33,153 nt of DNA from Welwitschia mirabilis. Taxonomy: Eukaryota > Gnetophyta > Gnetopsida > Welwitschiales. Position 1 is the first letter of the stretch. Each line of letters starts with the position of its first letter. Position numbers and translations under genes: made by a program. The stretch is from NCBI GenBank assembly GCA_051453625.1, contig JBOZIK010000001.1, positions 3,720,284-3,753,436 of the forward strand, written 5' to 3'. Below are positions 10,440-21,354 of the stretch, in pieces. A model generated the notes under the pieces. That model searched no databases and was not told the origin of the DNA. It saw only the letters and a program-made list of their open reading frames with translations.

Positions 10440-11892
10440 GAAATCAGATAAAGATGGTAAAGTGGTGTTGAGTGATGATGCATGAATGCGAAGTGCTAGT
10501 AATGGTGGTAAAGCTTAAAAGGTAATAAACGTATGTGAGGTGGTGAAGTTATACACAATGATGAAGGTGTCTATGTAGGATAGTGAAAGGAAAACTTACA
10601 ACAATACCTATGAAAGATGAGATGCTCATCATTTGAGTCATTTAAATCCACTTAGTGCTCCCCTTGTGGCAAATGCTAGTTCTCTTCTTAAATATGTAAC
10701 AAAAGTTGGTGATTTTTTTAAATATGTGTTTCCTTCTTCTCTATCTTTGAAGAAACTAACTTATCTTAATTTTTTGCTCTATTATACTCATAGTCTATGG
10801 CATAAGTACTAAAGTATCCTCTATCTTTAATTTCTTATTTAAATTTATATATGTCAGAGTTTCCATAGATTCCCAACTACCATGGGACATTTTTTCCTCA
10901 CTAGCGATGGACCTATGCTTATTTAACCTTAACAAATTTCTATTAGTCTTTCTAACCATCTATGCTATTGCATGGAGACCCTTCTTTAATAATGAGAATT
11001 TGTGTGAACCTATAGATTTGGATCTTTAAAACTATGTTTTGGGAGACCTTCTGCTTCCATCTTTTCCTCACTAAAGTAATGCATACTACTTTTTATTGAA
11101 CTTTGAGAGTAGCTTATTTGGCTAAAAGAGAATAACCTGAGGAACTGTAATGCTATTATTACTAATAATGAGACTAATCAAATAGGGATGATCCAAAGTT
11201 TGGCCCTTGTAAAATAGAGTATTAATATCCAAGCACAGTACAAAATAAAGACCCCTATAAGTGAGTAATACACTACAACCCTCTATGTGGAATTATAGAA
11301 ACTATAGCTACCTTCTCCTATTAGAATTCTAGAAAAAAGATATCAACCTTAAAATAGAGGCATCTATCATTATATCTTTTCATTTAACATTCTCATAAAA
11401 TCTCATTTTTACATTTCCAAAAAAAATACTTCTCAAATTATGCCATGATACTTTAACTAATTAGCAAATGAAGTTATCTTTAAATGAGTGCATGTATAAC
11501 TAAGAAATATTTGAATCATCAATACCAAGTAGACTATTAACAAATATGAGAGTTAGAAATAGAGGGGTATCTCTTAGTTGCATTTGAAAGATACTAGTAG
11601 AATAATCTATCTTATTAAGATTTGCATAGCATGCTCTCATAATGGGATCTAGAATACTCTATTTAAGAAAAGTCATCATGTCTTATCCAAGATGAGATAA
11701 GCATGCTAGAAGTTGATCCTTCTTATTCTTCTAAATTCTAAGAGTCATTTTCACAATAATATGGTTTCTAAGCTAAGATTTAAACCGTTTCTCAACTAAT
11801 ACATGATTGAATTAAGGTTCATACTAAGGTTTCTGTGGTTCTTAAATAGTTTTCTTTATTTTAGCAGTTCTAGTGGGCTTTTCCCTCATCAT
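10440..11892 (-). pseudogene. Nonsense-riddled but frameshift-free frame; retroelement-associated protein
   Basis: Translated on the minus strand from ATG at 11,892, one frame stays coherent for about 480 codons with no frameshift I could find, although it holds about 26 stops. It starts MMREKPTRTAK, a basic N-terminus. It then contains LVEKRFKS, the block IMRACYANLNKIDYST, LTLIFVNSLLGIDD (about 11,545-11,515) and a long C-terminal part with Lys/Arg-rich stretches (RRRKHIFKK near 10,740). The order (EKRF, then R-x-x-YANL, then a hydrophobic block with VNSLLGI) resembles the plant 'putative transposon protein' domain found in the extra or N-terminal ORFs of plant gypsy-type elements; this is recognition by eye and tentative. 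Most stops fall where Gln or Trp would fit. It lies just beyond the 3' LTR of G2 and is not clearly part of it. The C-terminal end is uncertain, somewhere between about 10,600 and 10,440. Confidence 0.6.
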
Positions 11893-12010
11893 ATTTATGA
11901 AATACAAAAGGTAGAAACTAAAACTTAAAAGATGTACTAAAAAAAAGTAAAAATATAAACCTATAACAAAATCCACCTGTGTTTTCTAGTTGTAAAGACT
12001 TCTATTCATG

Positions 12011-12020
12011 NNNNNNNNNN
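12011..12020. other. Assembly gap (10 N)
   Basis: Ten N bases. The gap is about 30 bp outside the inferred outer end of the left G2 LTR, so the target-site flank cannot be fully trusted. Confidence 0.99.
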
Positions 12021-12049
12021 ATGGAAAATTCTTTAAATGTCCCTATTCA

Positions 12050-13483
12050 TGTAAGTACAATGAACTAGATTTAAATTGGATAAGAACCTAGTATTATTTT
12101 ATGTAATAACTTAATAAAAGTGATACAACAATCCTTCCTTAAAATAAAATCAAAATGAAACATAAAATTAAAGTTCAAAATTTTAATGTAATCTTTGATT
12201 GATGATGTAAGAGAATGGATGAACTCTAAAGGTCTAATTGATTCATTTAATGATCCACTTCACTCTAATTATTCTACATTCCTAAAATATAAACTAAGAT
12301 TATCAGGTCATTGAGGCTTAGGTGTGATAATATAATTAATCCATTACAAGAGTGTTAGTGAGTTGATCAATCCCTCTATTCCTTCATAGTCCTTCATAAT
12401 CATGGAAAATATAAATGATTATGCATAAGATGCATTAAACAACAATGATTATAAATCATAGAAATAACCTTAAAAAACACCCTTGATAATGAAAGTAACT
12501 TGATAAATAAGTACCCTCCCCTAAGGATTTATAATGCTAAATTAACATGAAATAATAATAAAAGAATGAATCACTACTTACAAGAACTAGCCTCACTTAA
12601 ATATTACTAATACTAGATTAATGTACATTAAAAATAAAATAATTAATAACTGATCTTGTATTAAAACTTAAAAGATACATTGCATCAATGAAAAGTGGTA
12701 AATCGAGTAGACTCCTCAAATAGACTTGAAAAAAATCCATCCTCAAAGAAGGTGCTTAGAATGCCATGTCCTAATGCTCCAAGTCTTTTCACCACATTTA
12801 CCATCTAAAAGATCTAGTACAATTGAGGCTCAAATCACTTTTATAGATGAGGAAAGCTTGGAGAGATTTGTCATGATGTGATTAGTGGATGGTTACATAT
12901 GGGGAATTACATTTAGGTAGTTATTAAGGAGAAACTTATAAATATTTGGCATGTAGCCTTAAAGGAGGATTCTTTATCTTCTAATATAAGAAATATGATG
13001 ACATGTTCTTTGACTGATGATGTATTTGCCAATGGGTGTTATGTCATGTTTCTTCCATGTAATAATCTTTATTACTACCACATGTTACTATGACATGTTG
13101 TTTTATGCTTTCACCATGTATTGTTAAAGTTTAAGGTTTAATCTAGTTTATCATCCAGCTAAGCCTACAAGTGTAATTTGATGATTTTTCAAAAGAATGA
13201 AAGAACATGAGTTTGAAGTGAATCTACATTAGAAGACTAGTAGCAACACTAGATCTAGATAGTAGCACTAACATTATTTGCTAGAATTTCTTTAGTTTTA
13301 TGTAATATACTCTAGAAGATAGTAATAAAATTACTTATGTTAGGAGTAAGCTCACATTTACATGAACTATGATAAAAAGTTAAAATAAATCATTTTATGA
13401 TGAAAGAAATAAGTTTAATATCTTTCTCTATGCAAAATTAATCAACTATACTTGCTTGGAATGTCATATTTCACATATAAGCA
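12050..13483 (-). repeat. G2 3' LTR
   Basis: Aligns along its length with 17,655-19,078. On the minus strand it begins TGCTTATATG and ends TGTACTTACA, against TGTTTACATG and TATACTTACA in the other copy, giving TG...CA termini. Shared blocks include GTAATCTTTGATT, AACCTAGTAT and CATGTTTCTTCCATGTAAT. The two copies are clearly diverged (I estimate 75-80% identity by eye), so the insertion is old. A TATA-like promoter lies at 12,838-12,845. No clear polypurine tract remains next to its inner end (only TGGGATG). Confidence 0.85.
12838..12845 (-). promoter_or_regulatory. TATA box of the G2 3' LTR
   Basis: TATAAAAG on the minus strand, about 640 bp into the LTR, at the same relative place as TATA-like motifs in the other G2 LTR (18,450-18,443) and in the G3 LTR (23,362-23,369). 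Conservation in three copies supports it as the U3/R promoter element. Activity today is unlikely. Confidence 0.55.
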
Positions 13484-15321
13484 CATCCCATAACCAGAAT
13501 TTCACTAGTCTTTTATTAAAATATTGATAATGAAATGCTTAACATGAAAAATTATCTATGTAAAATATTCAAGCATGAAAATGATATGATATTTTAAAAA
13601 AATTTTGATTAGTTTTTAACAAATAAGACATCAACATTAGGAATGTTTTTTAAAAAGCTAATATCATACCCCCAACCAAAACTAAACTTTATCCTCAAAG
13701 TTAATGAGATAAAAAATTTAATATTAAGCTTTTTAAGAAAAAGTCTAAGTGTTAAAAATAGGCCAAAGAATGATTTTGATGTAAGTATTTAGGAAAAACT
13801 ATAACGCAAAGAATTTAAACTAGCATATAAAACATACTCAAATATATTTTAATGCAATACATAATAAAATGAAAAAGTGAGATACTTTCAGTCACTAGCT
13901 TTACAAATTAGGATTATTGTATGGATGATGAAAATGGGATTGAATGTGAAAATGAAACGTGATCATAATAAATGGATTACAATCCATTTTTGAATAATTT
14001 TATGAATGACTAAAAATCTTAAAAGACTATGAATGAGATAAGTGATGTTGTAGAAGATCTTGAAGGTGAAAACTAAAAAATGGACAAAGGTACTAGTTAG
14101 TAATAGCATAGCACTAGCTATTTTGGAATTTTGTGAATGAAAGCTTATGAAATAGTTTATTAACTAAAATGTTAAATTTTAATGTTAGAGACTAATTTAA
14201 ATGGTAAATGAATAGAGCAGGAATAGGATAAAGGTTTATGCTAAATGATTAAAAATAATTACAACTAGATCTTTTATTTACAATAAATGGTAATGTAATT
14301 AAAAATTAGTCTAAATATATAAGAATGCAAAAAACAAAAGACCTAAATTAATGGCCACTTTCATAAATTTTTTGTGAGTTTTATGCTTATTTACATGGAT
14401 TACAATGTAGAAACAAATCATATATCTTCTAAGTAAATGTATAAAAATCAAAAATTAGTTAGCAAACTTTCAAGTATATAATTTAAATAAAGTAAACATA
14501 CAAGTATCTCCAAATCCCATGTTTTTATTTCTGCTTTTACTTTTTTTGACAATCATGCATATTCCTTATTTTAAGGATTTAGATCAAGTCAAGCATCTAG
14601 TATTATGATATCACCTTTTAATAAAATCAAGCATGTTGTTTTATGAAGGAGGTAGTACTACATTTCTAATGAGTGTCTATAGTCTCGATGCAATTGAAAA
14701 TGTAATAAATATAACATTAGAGTTACATTACTAATGAACATCCATAGCCCTAATGCAGTTAAATAAACCTAATTTTTGACTAATTAATAGATAATATGTA
14801 ATTTTTGATTCCCATGAAATGGGTCATTGGCTCATTAGCCTAATCAAGAGAAATATTGTCCTCATAAAATGCTTTAAAAACATAAAACATAGCATGAAAA
14901 GAGATTCCACCTTTGTTCAACCACAATTTCTAATTAAGAGACCTTAAGTAAAACTAACTTTAATAAGGTTAGTTAGAAATAAGTAAAACCTTTTCTTAAA
15001 ACCCTAAAAGTAAACTTAAATTTTTCTTAATTCATAATAATAAGGTAATCACTTATTAATGGTTTATTCATTAAGGGTCATTTCCTAGAATCATTTAGTC
15101 TTAGAAATTCATGGATGAATGGAAGGAGAGAGTGATTGATGAGTTCTATTAGGTAGTACCAAAGTGAAAGGAATGGGTGATGAGGTATAAGGCAATGATA
15201 ATTTATTATATACTATAGGTGGCATTTGGAATTTCCTAAATAAAAATGTTTAAGGTAATGATTGTACAAGTGGTAAAGCTTGGATTATTTTAAACGAGAT
15301 AGGCCATGAAGCATAGATTTT
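13484..15321. other. G2 internal region without recognisable coding
   Basis: In an autonomous gypsy element this part would hold pol. Both strands were scanned for RT (FMDD, FLDGYS), RNase H (ADHLSRL) and integrase (HPQTNG) signatures and none was seen. The sequence is A+T-rich with no long coherent frame. Confidence 0.6.
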
Positions 15322-15552
15322 TTAACATTTTTTTAAACCTAAATACATCCTAAAATAAAAATATAATCTAAAATAAAAATCTAATCTAAAATCATAGAAT
15401 AAATCTAAAAATTTTGAAAGGTATTTTCCAAGGTTGTGCATGTATGAAGGCTCAAAATGGTGATGAATGCAAGGTTTGAATGATAGGTCAAATTTATGCC
15501 AAGCATTTTGTACTAAGAGAGAGTTCATATAATTTTTTGTGCTTAAATCCAT
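15322..15552 (-). pseudogene. Short open frame downstream of the G2 gag remnant
   Basis: A 76-codon open frame on the minus strand starting MDLSTKNYMNSLL, in a different frame from the gag remnant that ends just upstream. It may be a frameshifted continuation of that protein, because it carries no stop in strongly decayed DNA. Its C-terminal third is a low-complexity Tyr/Phe/Arg/Leu repeat encoded by reiterated TCTAAAATAAAAAT on the plus strand. I do not recognise a family; it could be chance. Confidence 0.3.
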
Positions 15553-16680
15553 AAATTTTGAAGAACATCAACACAAGTAGTATAATTTATTCATTAAAAA
15601 TCAAAAACCATCTATTCTTTAGGTTGTTCCTATTTATTCAACAATTCATGTCAAACATCATTTTGGGACAAAGATAAATTGGAAGCTACTTGATAAGGTA
15701 AATGTTCATTAAGAAGATTATTAGAAAATGGTTCTAAAGTTAAAGAGGGTTTGTATTCTTCATTGAGATTTGGGTCTATCTTAGAAGGTAAAGATGAAAT
15801 TGACATTGTTGGCTCAAAAGGTTATTAATAAAAGGGCCTTCATAGGATGGATCATGAATGGACTCTTTCTCCTCTTTATTAAGGATATCAGGGGATTATT
15901 CCTCATGTGGTTGTACAAGGATCAATGATCTTGATTCAACAAAATGTTTTTTTCAATGTTGTCCTTTTTATTAATGTCACTTATTGATTCATCCTACATT
16001 GTATAACTCTTAAAGGATTTCCTTCCTCAACTAGTTATTCATATGTTAATGATTTCTCATCTTTTGATATGTTTAATCCTATACTAGAGTATAACCTTAT
16101 TTCACGTAATCATTTATTATGTAGTACATTTTTAAACTCCAGGTTTTTATAGCTCTCCTCATAGATGTCTTCATAGATTTCTTCATGGGTTTCTTCCTCA
16201 TTCCTAAAGAATATGGCTTGGGTGTTATCAATTTTACTATCTTTAATTATTTCAAAGTTTTTAAGACTCATAATAGAAATGTTATCCTCTTTTTATTAGT
16301 TAATAACCTTAATAATTTAAGCACTATTTTGGATTACTTATTACATAAATTAATCAATATTTTTCTTAGTTTTATTAGTGGTTTTTTCCAAAGAATGTGA
16401 AGAAGCTTAATTCATGTTGAAAGATATTTGAATAGCATCTTCTTAAAATCTCTATGGGGTAAATTCTAATAAAGGTAAGGAGGTTTGTTAAGTGTAGAAA
16501 AAGGGATGGTATTCATTAAATGATGAAAAATATAAAAAGGAAGATGAAGGCTAAGGGTTGTGAGGACTGATGGCAGATATGAAATTAAACTCTCTTTATT
16601 CAAAACACAAAATTTCATACTTAGGTTATAAATAGATTGATCTAAGTGTAGATAGGATTTTCAGATTGTAAGATATTCTT
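15545..16680 (-). pseudogene. G2 Gag-like remnant (C-terminal part and linker)
   Basis: A single minus-strand frame runs about 370 codons without a frameshift, broken only by stops, mostly at apparent Gln positions. It has a Pro/Ser/Tyr/Phe/Gln-rich stretch (FNEYHPFFYT near 16,520), then a helical segment HSLEKTTNKTKKNID (about 16,380) followed by a Gln/Asn-rich region. An acidic block follows, EEETHEEIYEDIYEESYK (about 16,200-16,145), and later PTMSISSLPSKIDPN (about 15,800) and LNEHLPYQVASNLSLSQ. This layout, a P/Q-rich tail plus a coiled coil after a primer-binding site, resembles the C-terminal half of Athila-type Gag up to the protease linker. No protease follows. The start is undefined because the N-terminal half of Gag was not recognised between the primer-binding site and 16,680. 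Confidence 0.55.
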
Positions 16681-17625
16681 CTAAGATTTTTCTAGTATTA
16701 AAAGAATGGTATGTATTGTACTAAAGGTAATTCCCTAGAGATTATATATAATTGCCTATAGTTCATTTAGGTTAAATGTGGTTCTAAAAATTATAAGGAT
16801 TTTCATAATTCCCATAGCTATATTATAATTTAGAAGGTATTTTAAATGGATTATGTACCCAACTCATGTTAAGTTTCAAAAACAAATTAGTATAATTCTG
16901 TATAGGGTTACATATTCCTAACTTTTTGAGAATTCAAAGAAGGGCTGATATTATAAAGATCTTAGAGGATTTAAGAGATGTTATAATAGAGATTTAAAAG
17001 GTTTCTAAGCAAGAAAGTTAATGGTGCTAGTAAGAGAAGATAGCAGTGCTAGTTTCTTAGGGTAAAATAGTTTCATAAAGTAAAAAGGTTGTGTTTGTGT
17101 CTATACAAAATATTTGGAGTTGTAATATCTCAAAAATATTATCAAAAAACAAAAACATCTACAACTTGAAAAATACAACCTAGAAAAATAAACCTTAAAC
17201 ATTTTTTTAAATTTTAATAGTAAAAAATAACAATAGATCAAAACTAAAAATTACAAAAAAGAAAATTGTAAAAAACAAACAAAATATAAAACACAAAAAT
17301 ATGTTAGAGTTTAAATCTAGTTTTTTTTGTTTTATGATCACGGTTTCAGTTGCAACCTACATAAAATTATTAAACCTATAATACAAAATACTAGATATAG
17401 AAGTATACATTAGATTAGATTCAAAAAACTAGATAGAACTCAAAAACTTAGACTAGTTTAAGTTTCAATAGAAGAGGACTAGTACTCACAAATGGAAAAA
17501 TAAATAAATATATAAAAGATAAATAAAAGAAACAGTTTGGATATTATTGAAAAAAAGAACCCGTATGAACTCCTAGAAATGCAAGAAGAAAAATCATGCA
17601 CTCCTGGAAAGCTACTATGTTAATA
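16681..17625. other. G2 leader region
   Basis: Lies between the primer-binding site and the gag-like remnant. It shares, on the minus strand, a segment with the G3 leader: around 17,446-17,490 the pattern ACTAGTTTAAGT ... GAGGACTAGTAC matches the reverse complement of 24,205-24,240. A+T-rich and poly-A-like between 17,100 and 17,330. At 17,151-17,170 there is an ACATCTACAACTTGAAA segment very similar to 19,262-19,281. No gene seen. Confidence 0.5.
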
Positions 17626-17643
17626 TTCCTATTAATAATGCCA
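17626..17643 (-). other. G2 primer-binding site (tRNA-Asp type)
   Basis: The minus strand reads TGGCATTATTAATAGGAA, 11 bp inside the LTR end. Against TGGCGCCGTTGCCGGGGA, the complement of the plant tRNA-Asp 3' end used by Athila-type elements, the differences are C-to-T or G-to-A changes except one C-to-A. This sets the minus-strand orientation of G2. Confidence 0.75.
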
Positions 17644-17654
17644 AAATTTATTTT

Positions 17655-19078
17655 TGTAAGTATAATGAGTTAGATTTAAACTAGGTAAGAACCTAGTATC
17701 ATTCTTTCATAGGGATATATATGTATGGTAATTTAACAAAAGTGATATAAAATCATAATTTACAATAAAAATCAAAATAAAACTTGATAATTTTAAAGTA
17801 ATCTTTGATTAATGATGAAAAGGAACAATTGTTCTTTAAAGATCTAGATTCTTTGTTTAATGCTCTACCTTCACTCTAATTATTCCTACATTTCTAAAAC
17901 ATAAAGTAAGATTATCAAGTTATTAAGGCTCAGGCATGGTGACATAATTTCATCCACCACATGAGTATTGATGAGTTATGCAATGCCTCTAATTCTTTAT
18001 AGCCCTTTATAAGAATGAAAAGTATGAATGATTGTGTATAATATCCATCAAATAATAGTAACTACAAATCATAGAAGTAACCTTAATAAAATCACTCAGT
18101 AATCAAAGAACTTGATAATGAAATAGTCTCTCCGAATACCAAACTAATGTGCATTAATAATAAAAGAATGAGTAACTACTTACAATAACTAGCCTTACTT
18201 AAAGATTACTAGTACTAGATTAATGTACATTAACAATGAAAAAATAAATAGCTAATTTTGTATTAAAACTTAAAAATATACATTACATTAATGAAGGAAG
18301 ATAAAGAAAGTAGACTTCTCAAATAGCTTTAAAACAAATGCACCTCTAAGAAAGGTGGTTATAATATCATGACGTTCTAATACTCCAAGTCTTTTCACCA
18401 CATTAACAAACAAAAAATCCATTACAATGGGAGCTGAAAGCCATTTTATAAATGAGAGAAGGCTTAAAGAGCTTTATCATGATGTGATTGGTGGACAGTT
18501 ATATAATAAGGGTTACATTTAAGTAGTTACTTAAGGAGGAAGTTAAAAATATTTAGCATGTAGCCTTAAAAGAGGATCCTTTATCTTTTAATGCAACAAA
18601 ATTAATGACATGCCCTTTGACTAATGATACAGTTGCCAAAAAGTATCATATCATGTTTCTTCCATGTAATCATCTTCATTATTATCACATGTTATTATGG
18701 CATGTTATTTTTTACTTCCACTATGTATCATTAAAATTGAACATTTATTTTATTTTATTGCCTGGCTAAGACTAGAAGTGTAATTTAATGAACATTCCAA
18801 AAGGATGCAAGAACATGAGTTTAAAGTAAATTTTCCTTAAAAGATAAGTGGTGCTGATGGATCTAGATAGTAGCATGGAATCATTTTCTAGAATTTATTT
18901 AATTTTTTGAAATGTCCTTTAAAATATAGTAATAAATCTACTTATGTTAGACAAAATCTTAATATGCTATAAAGGGTAAAAACATCATTTTATGATTAAA
19001 TTTATGAGTTTAATATCTTTTCCTATGAAAAATGAATTAACTATATTTTCTTGAAATGTCAATTTCTACATGTAAACA
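17655..19078 (-). repeat. G2 5' LTR
   Basis: Direct-repeat partner of 12,050-13,483, and also homologous in inverted orientation to the G3 LTR (22,749-24,107). On the minus strand it starts TGTTTACATG and ends CTTACA. A TATA-like motif lies at 18,450-18,443. Relative to the left copy it has a short insertion near 17,720 and many transitions. Confidence 0.85.
18443..18450 (-). promoter_or_regulatory. TATA box of the G2 5' LTR
   Basis: TATAAAAT on the minus strand followed by GGCTTTCAGCTC; the equivalent places in the left LTR and in G3 also carry TATAAAA. It would drive the G2 genomic transcript. Probably silenced and decayed. Confidence 0.55.
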
Positions 19079-19769
19079 ACTTCTTTCAAACTAAAGACAT
19101 CTTTCTAGAGAAAATTAAGAAAAAAGGATGTTTCTATGCATAAAGAGGAACATTTTTTTAGTGGAATAGTTCAAATGAGAGTTGTTGATTGCTTTCTTAC
19201 TTAAAAAGGGCTTAACACCTAGGCTTTGATGCATTTTTTTAATTCTAGATTTACAATATCAAAGATGTCTACAACTTGAAAGATATCTAAAATGATAAAA
19301 ATAGATGCTTGTAAATTCCAAATATTTCTACTGATAGAAATTTTAAATTATTATTTAAGGCAATAAAGACATCTATTAATTTTAAGAAATCTATAACAAA
19401 AACACTAGACACATACCTATTTGAAATATTTTTGTTCTACTTTTTTAATTGTTGACATATAAAGACATCTATACCATTAAAAAAATCTTTTAAATAGATA
19501 TTTTCATATTGAAATACATCTTCAACTTATACATTTGTAGATCACAAAGACATCTACCCTACATTCTTGAAAACTTCCATATTTTTTGCTAGTTACATCA
19601 TTATTAGAGAATATGACTTAAAATAATATGAGCAATCATAAAAATTTTAAATAAAATGCTAATCACATGGTAAAACTTCAATGTTCTATAGCTAATATCT
19701 TAATCCATGAAAACACTCATACATAATATGATAAATTAAGATTTAAGAGAGGTTACCTATGAACTTATC
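19079..19769 (-). repeat. 3' region of copia element C1 with AAAGACATCTA repeats
   Basis: On the minus strand this follows the C1 RNase H and so should contain the 3' untranslated part and 3' LTR. The octamer-like unit AAAGACATCT (or its variant AAAGATGTCT) occurs at 19,093, 19,261, 19,365, 19,461 and 19,546, at irregular spacing of about 85-170 bp. No second LTR copy is in the window, because C1's 5' end is lost at about 22,650, so the LTR boundaries cannot be set. No reading frame was recognised. Confidence 0.45.
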
Positions 19770-20205
19770 TTATTGGGCAAGGTTTAATCACTAATTTTTG
19801 ACATAGCTTAATGAACCTTTCTCCACTTAATGGCTTTGTGGATACCTATATGAATTAATCATCCATTTCAACATATTTCAAAGTGATACCTTTATTTTTC
19901 ACATGTTCTCTAAGAAAGTGATGTCTGATTTCAATGTGTTTTATCCTAAAATACTAAGTAGGATTCTTGGATATGTTGATAGTACTCTTATTATCACATG
20001 AGATTGATATATTCTTCATTTTAAGTTTAAAATACTTTAACATTTTATTCAATAATAGAACTTAAGAATAATAACTTCTAGTAGCAATGTTCTCAGCTTT
20101 AGTAGTTGAATTTTTCTTTTTATTACTCCATCATACCAAGCATTACTCTAAGAAGTAGTATTCTATACTAGTACTTGCTCTATTATCCTTACAACCTATC
20201 TAGTC
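19770..20205 (-). pseudogene. C1 RNase H domain
   Basis: The minus-strand frame reads IGCKDNRASTS (about 20,199-20,167), then NKKKNSTTKAENIATRS (about 20,120-20,070), ISCDNKSTINISKNP (about 20,010-19,970) and IKHIEIRHHFLREHV (about 19,950-19,905), and ends near KPLSGERFIKLCQ (about 19,830). These are the ordered landmarks of copia RNase H. Stops replace expected residues, for example TAG for Trp in the family's D-W-A-G-C-K. The A-E-Y-I motif is A-E-N-I here. The upstream boundary is abnormal: it is fused to the end of the RT tail (see findings). Confidence 0.88.
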
Positions 20206-20910
20206 ATTTTTATCCTTATTTAGTTTTATTCTTTGATTCATTGGAGTATATTTCACCTTATAATCCTATAACCCATAATTCTCTAATATATTTTTGATAT
20301 ATTAGTTTATAAAACAAAAGTATCTTATTTATATTTCATAACTTGTAGTTCCAAAAAGTTGCTTGTTTCTCCCATGATGCTCGTATCAAATTCATCCTAC
20401 ATAATCTTTATAAACTTCTTGTGTAATGATTCATTAGTAGTATTAATAATAATATCATCTATATATGTATTTTCACAATAGTTAAGTCATTACCATCTAT
20501 TTTTATAAATAAAGTAATATTAAATGTCCCTATTTTGAACTCATTTTCTATTAAGGATTCTAAAAGTCTCTCATAACAAGTTTAGAGGTTTTCTTAAGTT
20601 CAGTTAGAGCTATTTTTAACCTATAAAAATAATTTAATTTATTTGAATTAGTAAAATCTATATGTTGTTTAACATATACTTCTTATTATACAACTCTATT
20701 TAAAAAGGCACTTTTGACATGCATTTGGTAGAGCTTGAATCCTTTAACACATGCAAAAACTAAAGAATCCTAATTTATTTCATACATGCTACTAGTATAA
20801 AGGTTTTCTCAAAATTAATTCCTTCTTGTTGGTTGTATCTTTTTGCTATTAGTTTTACTTTGTTTCTAATGATATTATCCTCTTCATCTATCTTTTTCTT
20901 GAAAATCCAT
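20206..20910 (-). pseudogene. C1 reverse transcriptase remnant
   Basis: RT copies element RNA into cDNA. The minus-strand blocks in order are: WIFKKKIDEEDNIIRNKVK (from 20,909), YNQQEGINFEKTF, SKVPF in place of the family's K-S-A-F (about 20,725), the catalytic YIDDIIINTTNESL (YIDD at 20,465-20,454, both Asp kept), MGETSNFLELQV (about 20,375), and the tail ILENYGL ... YTPMNQRIKLNKDKND (about 20,290-20,203). Stops and frameshifts separate the blocks. About 70-80 residues normally found between the K-L-N-K-D tail and the RNase H start are absent. Confidence 0.88.
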
Positions 20911-20929
20911 TTAATGCCTATTATGATTT

Positions 20930-21354
20930 GTTAAATGGTCTTTACATATTTTAAACTAATTTAACTCCTCTTATATTACTAGCATCTAATGTTCATCACT
21001 TTTTACTTCACTAAAGTTTCTAGCTTCCACTTAAGAAACGTAAGCTACATATCCACAAAGATCCTTAGTATGAATTCTTCTTTATGCACTACCATAAGAA
21101 TTATGAATTATGTTACTAGTTGAATGACTCTTTTTTAGTCTGATCATTCATGATGAGGTTTGCCTTTTATATTATTAGTCCTTCTCCTCTTCATTATCTA
21201 ATTATGCTAATATTTTATTAGAAGTTTGTTTAAGTTAAATGAATACACATTCATCTTACACATAAATAGAAGTTACATCAGTATTGTCAATTTTAACATT
21301 AATAGTTTCTTGTACCATCGTGTTTTTTTTTAAACATTGATAGGATTTATTGAC
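20930..21354 (-). other. C1 integrase-RT linker
   Basis: In copia elements this stretch holds the poorly conserved, Glu/Asp-rich integrase C-terminal tail. Here the minus strand gives only scattered acidic and basic residues with several stops, and no clear motif. Confidence 0.5.

Larger units (their letters stand above)
12050..19078 (-). mobile_element. LTR retrotransposon G2, apparently non-autonomous (no pol seen)
   Basis: Two direct repeats of about 1.43 kb (12,050-13,483 and 17,655-19,078) bracket about 4.2 kb. Just inside the right-hand copy, on the minus strand, is a tRNA-Asp-type primer-binding site (17,643-17,626), which fixes the orientation: 5' LTR at right, 3' LTR at left. Inside, only a gag-like remnant (about 16,680-15,545) was found. 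No protease, RT, RNase H or integrase motif was seen in the 2 kb between it and the 3' LTR. G3 at 22,749 belongs to the same family. No matching target-site duplication was found (attca at 12,045-12,049 against acttc at 19,079-19,083). Confidence 0.8.

Noticed and set aside
16185-16400. 71-codon plus-strand open frame
   Set aside because: Antisense to the G2 gag-like remnant (acidic EEIYEDIYEE block).
12045-19083. Target-site duplication for G2
   Set aside because: The 5-bp flanks (attca and acttc) do not match; too decayed, or the LTR ends are slightly misplaced.
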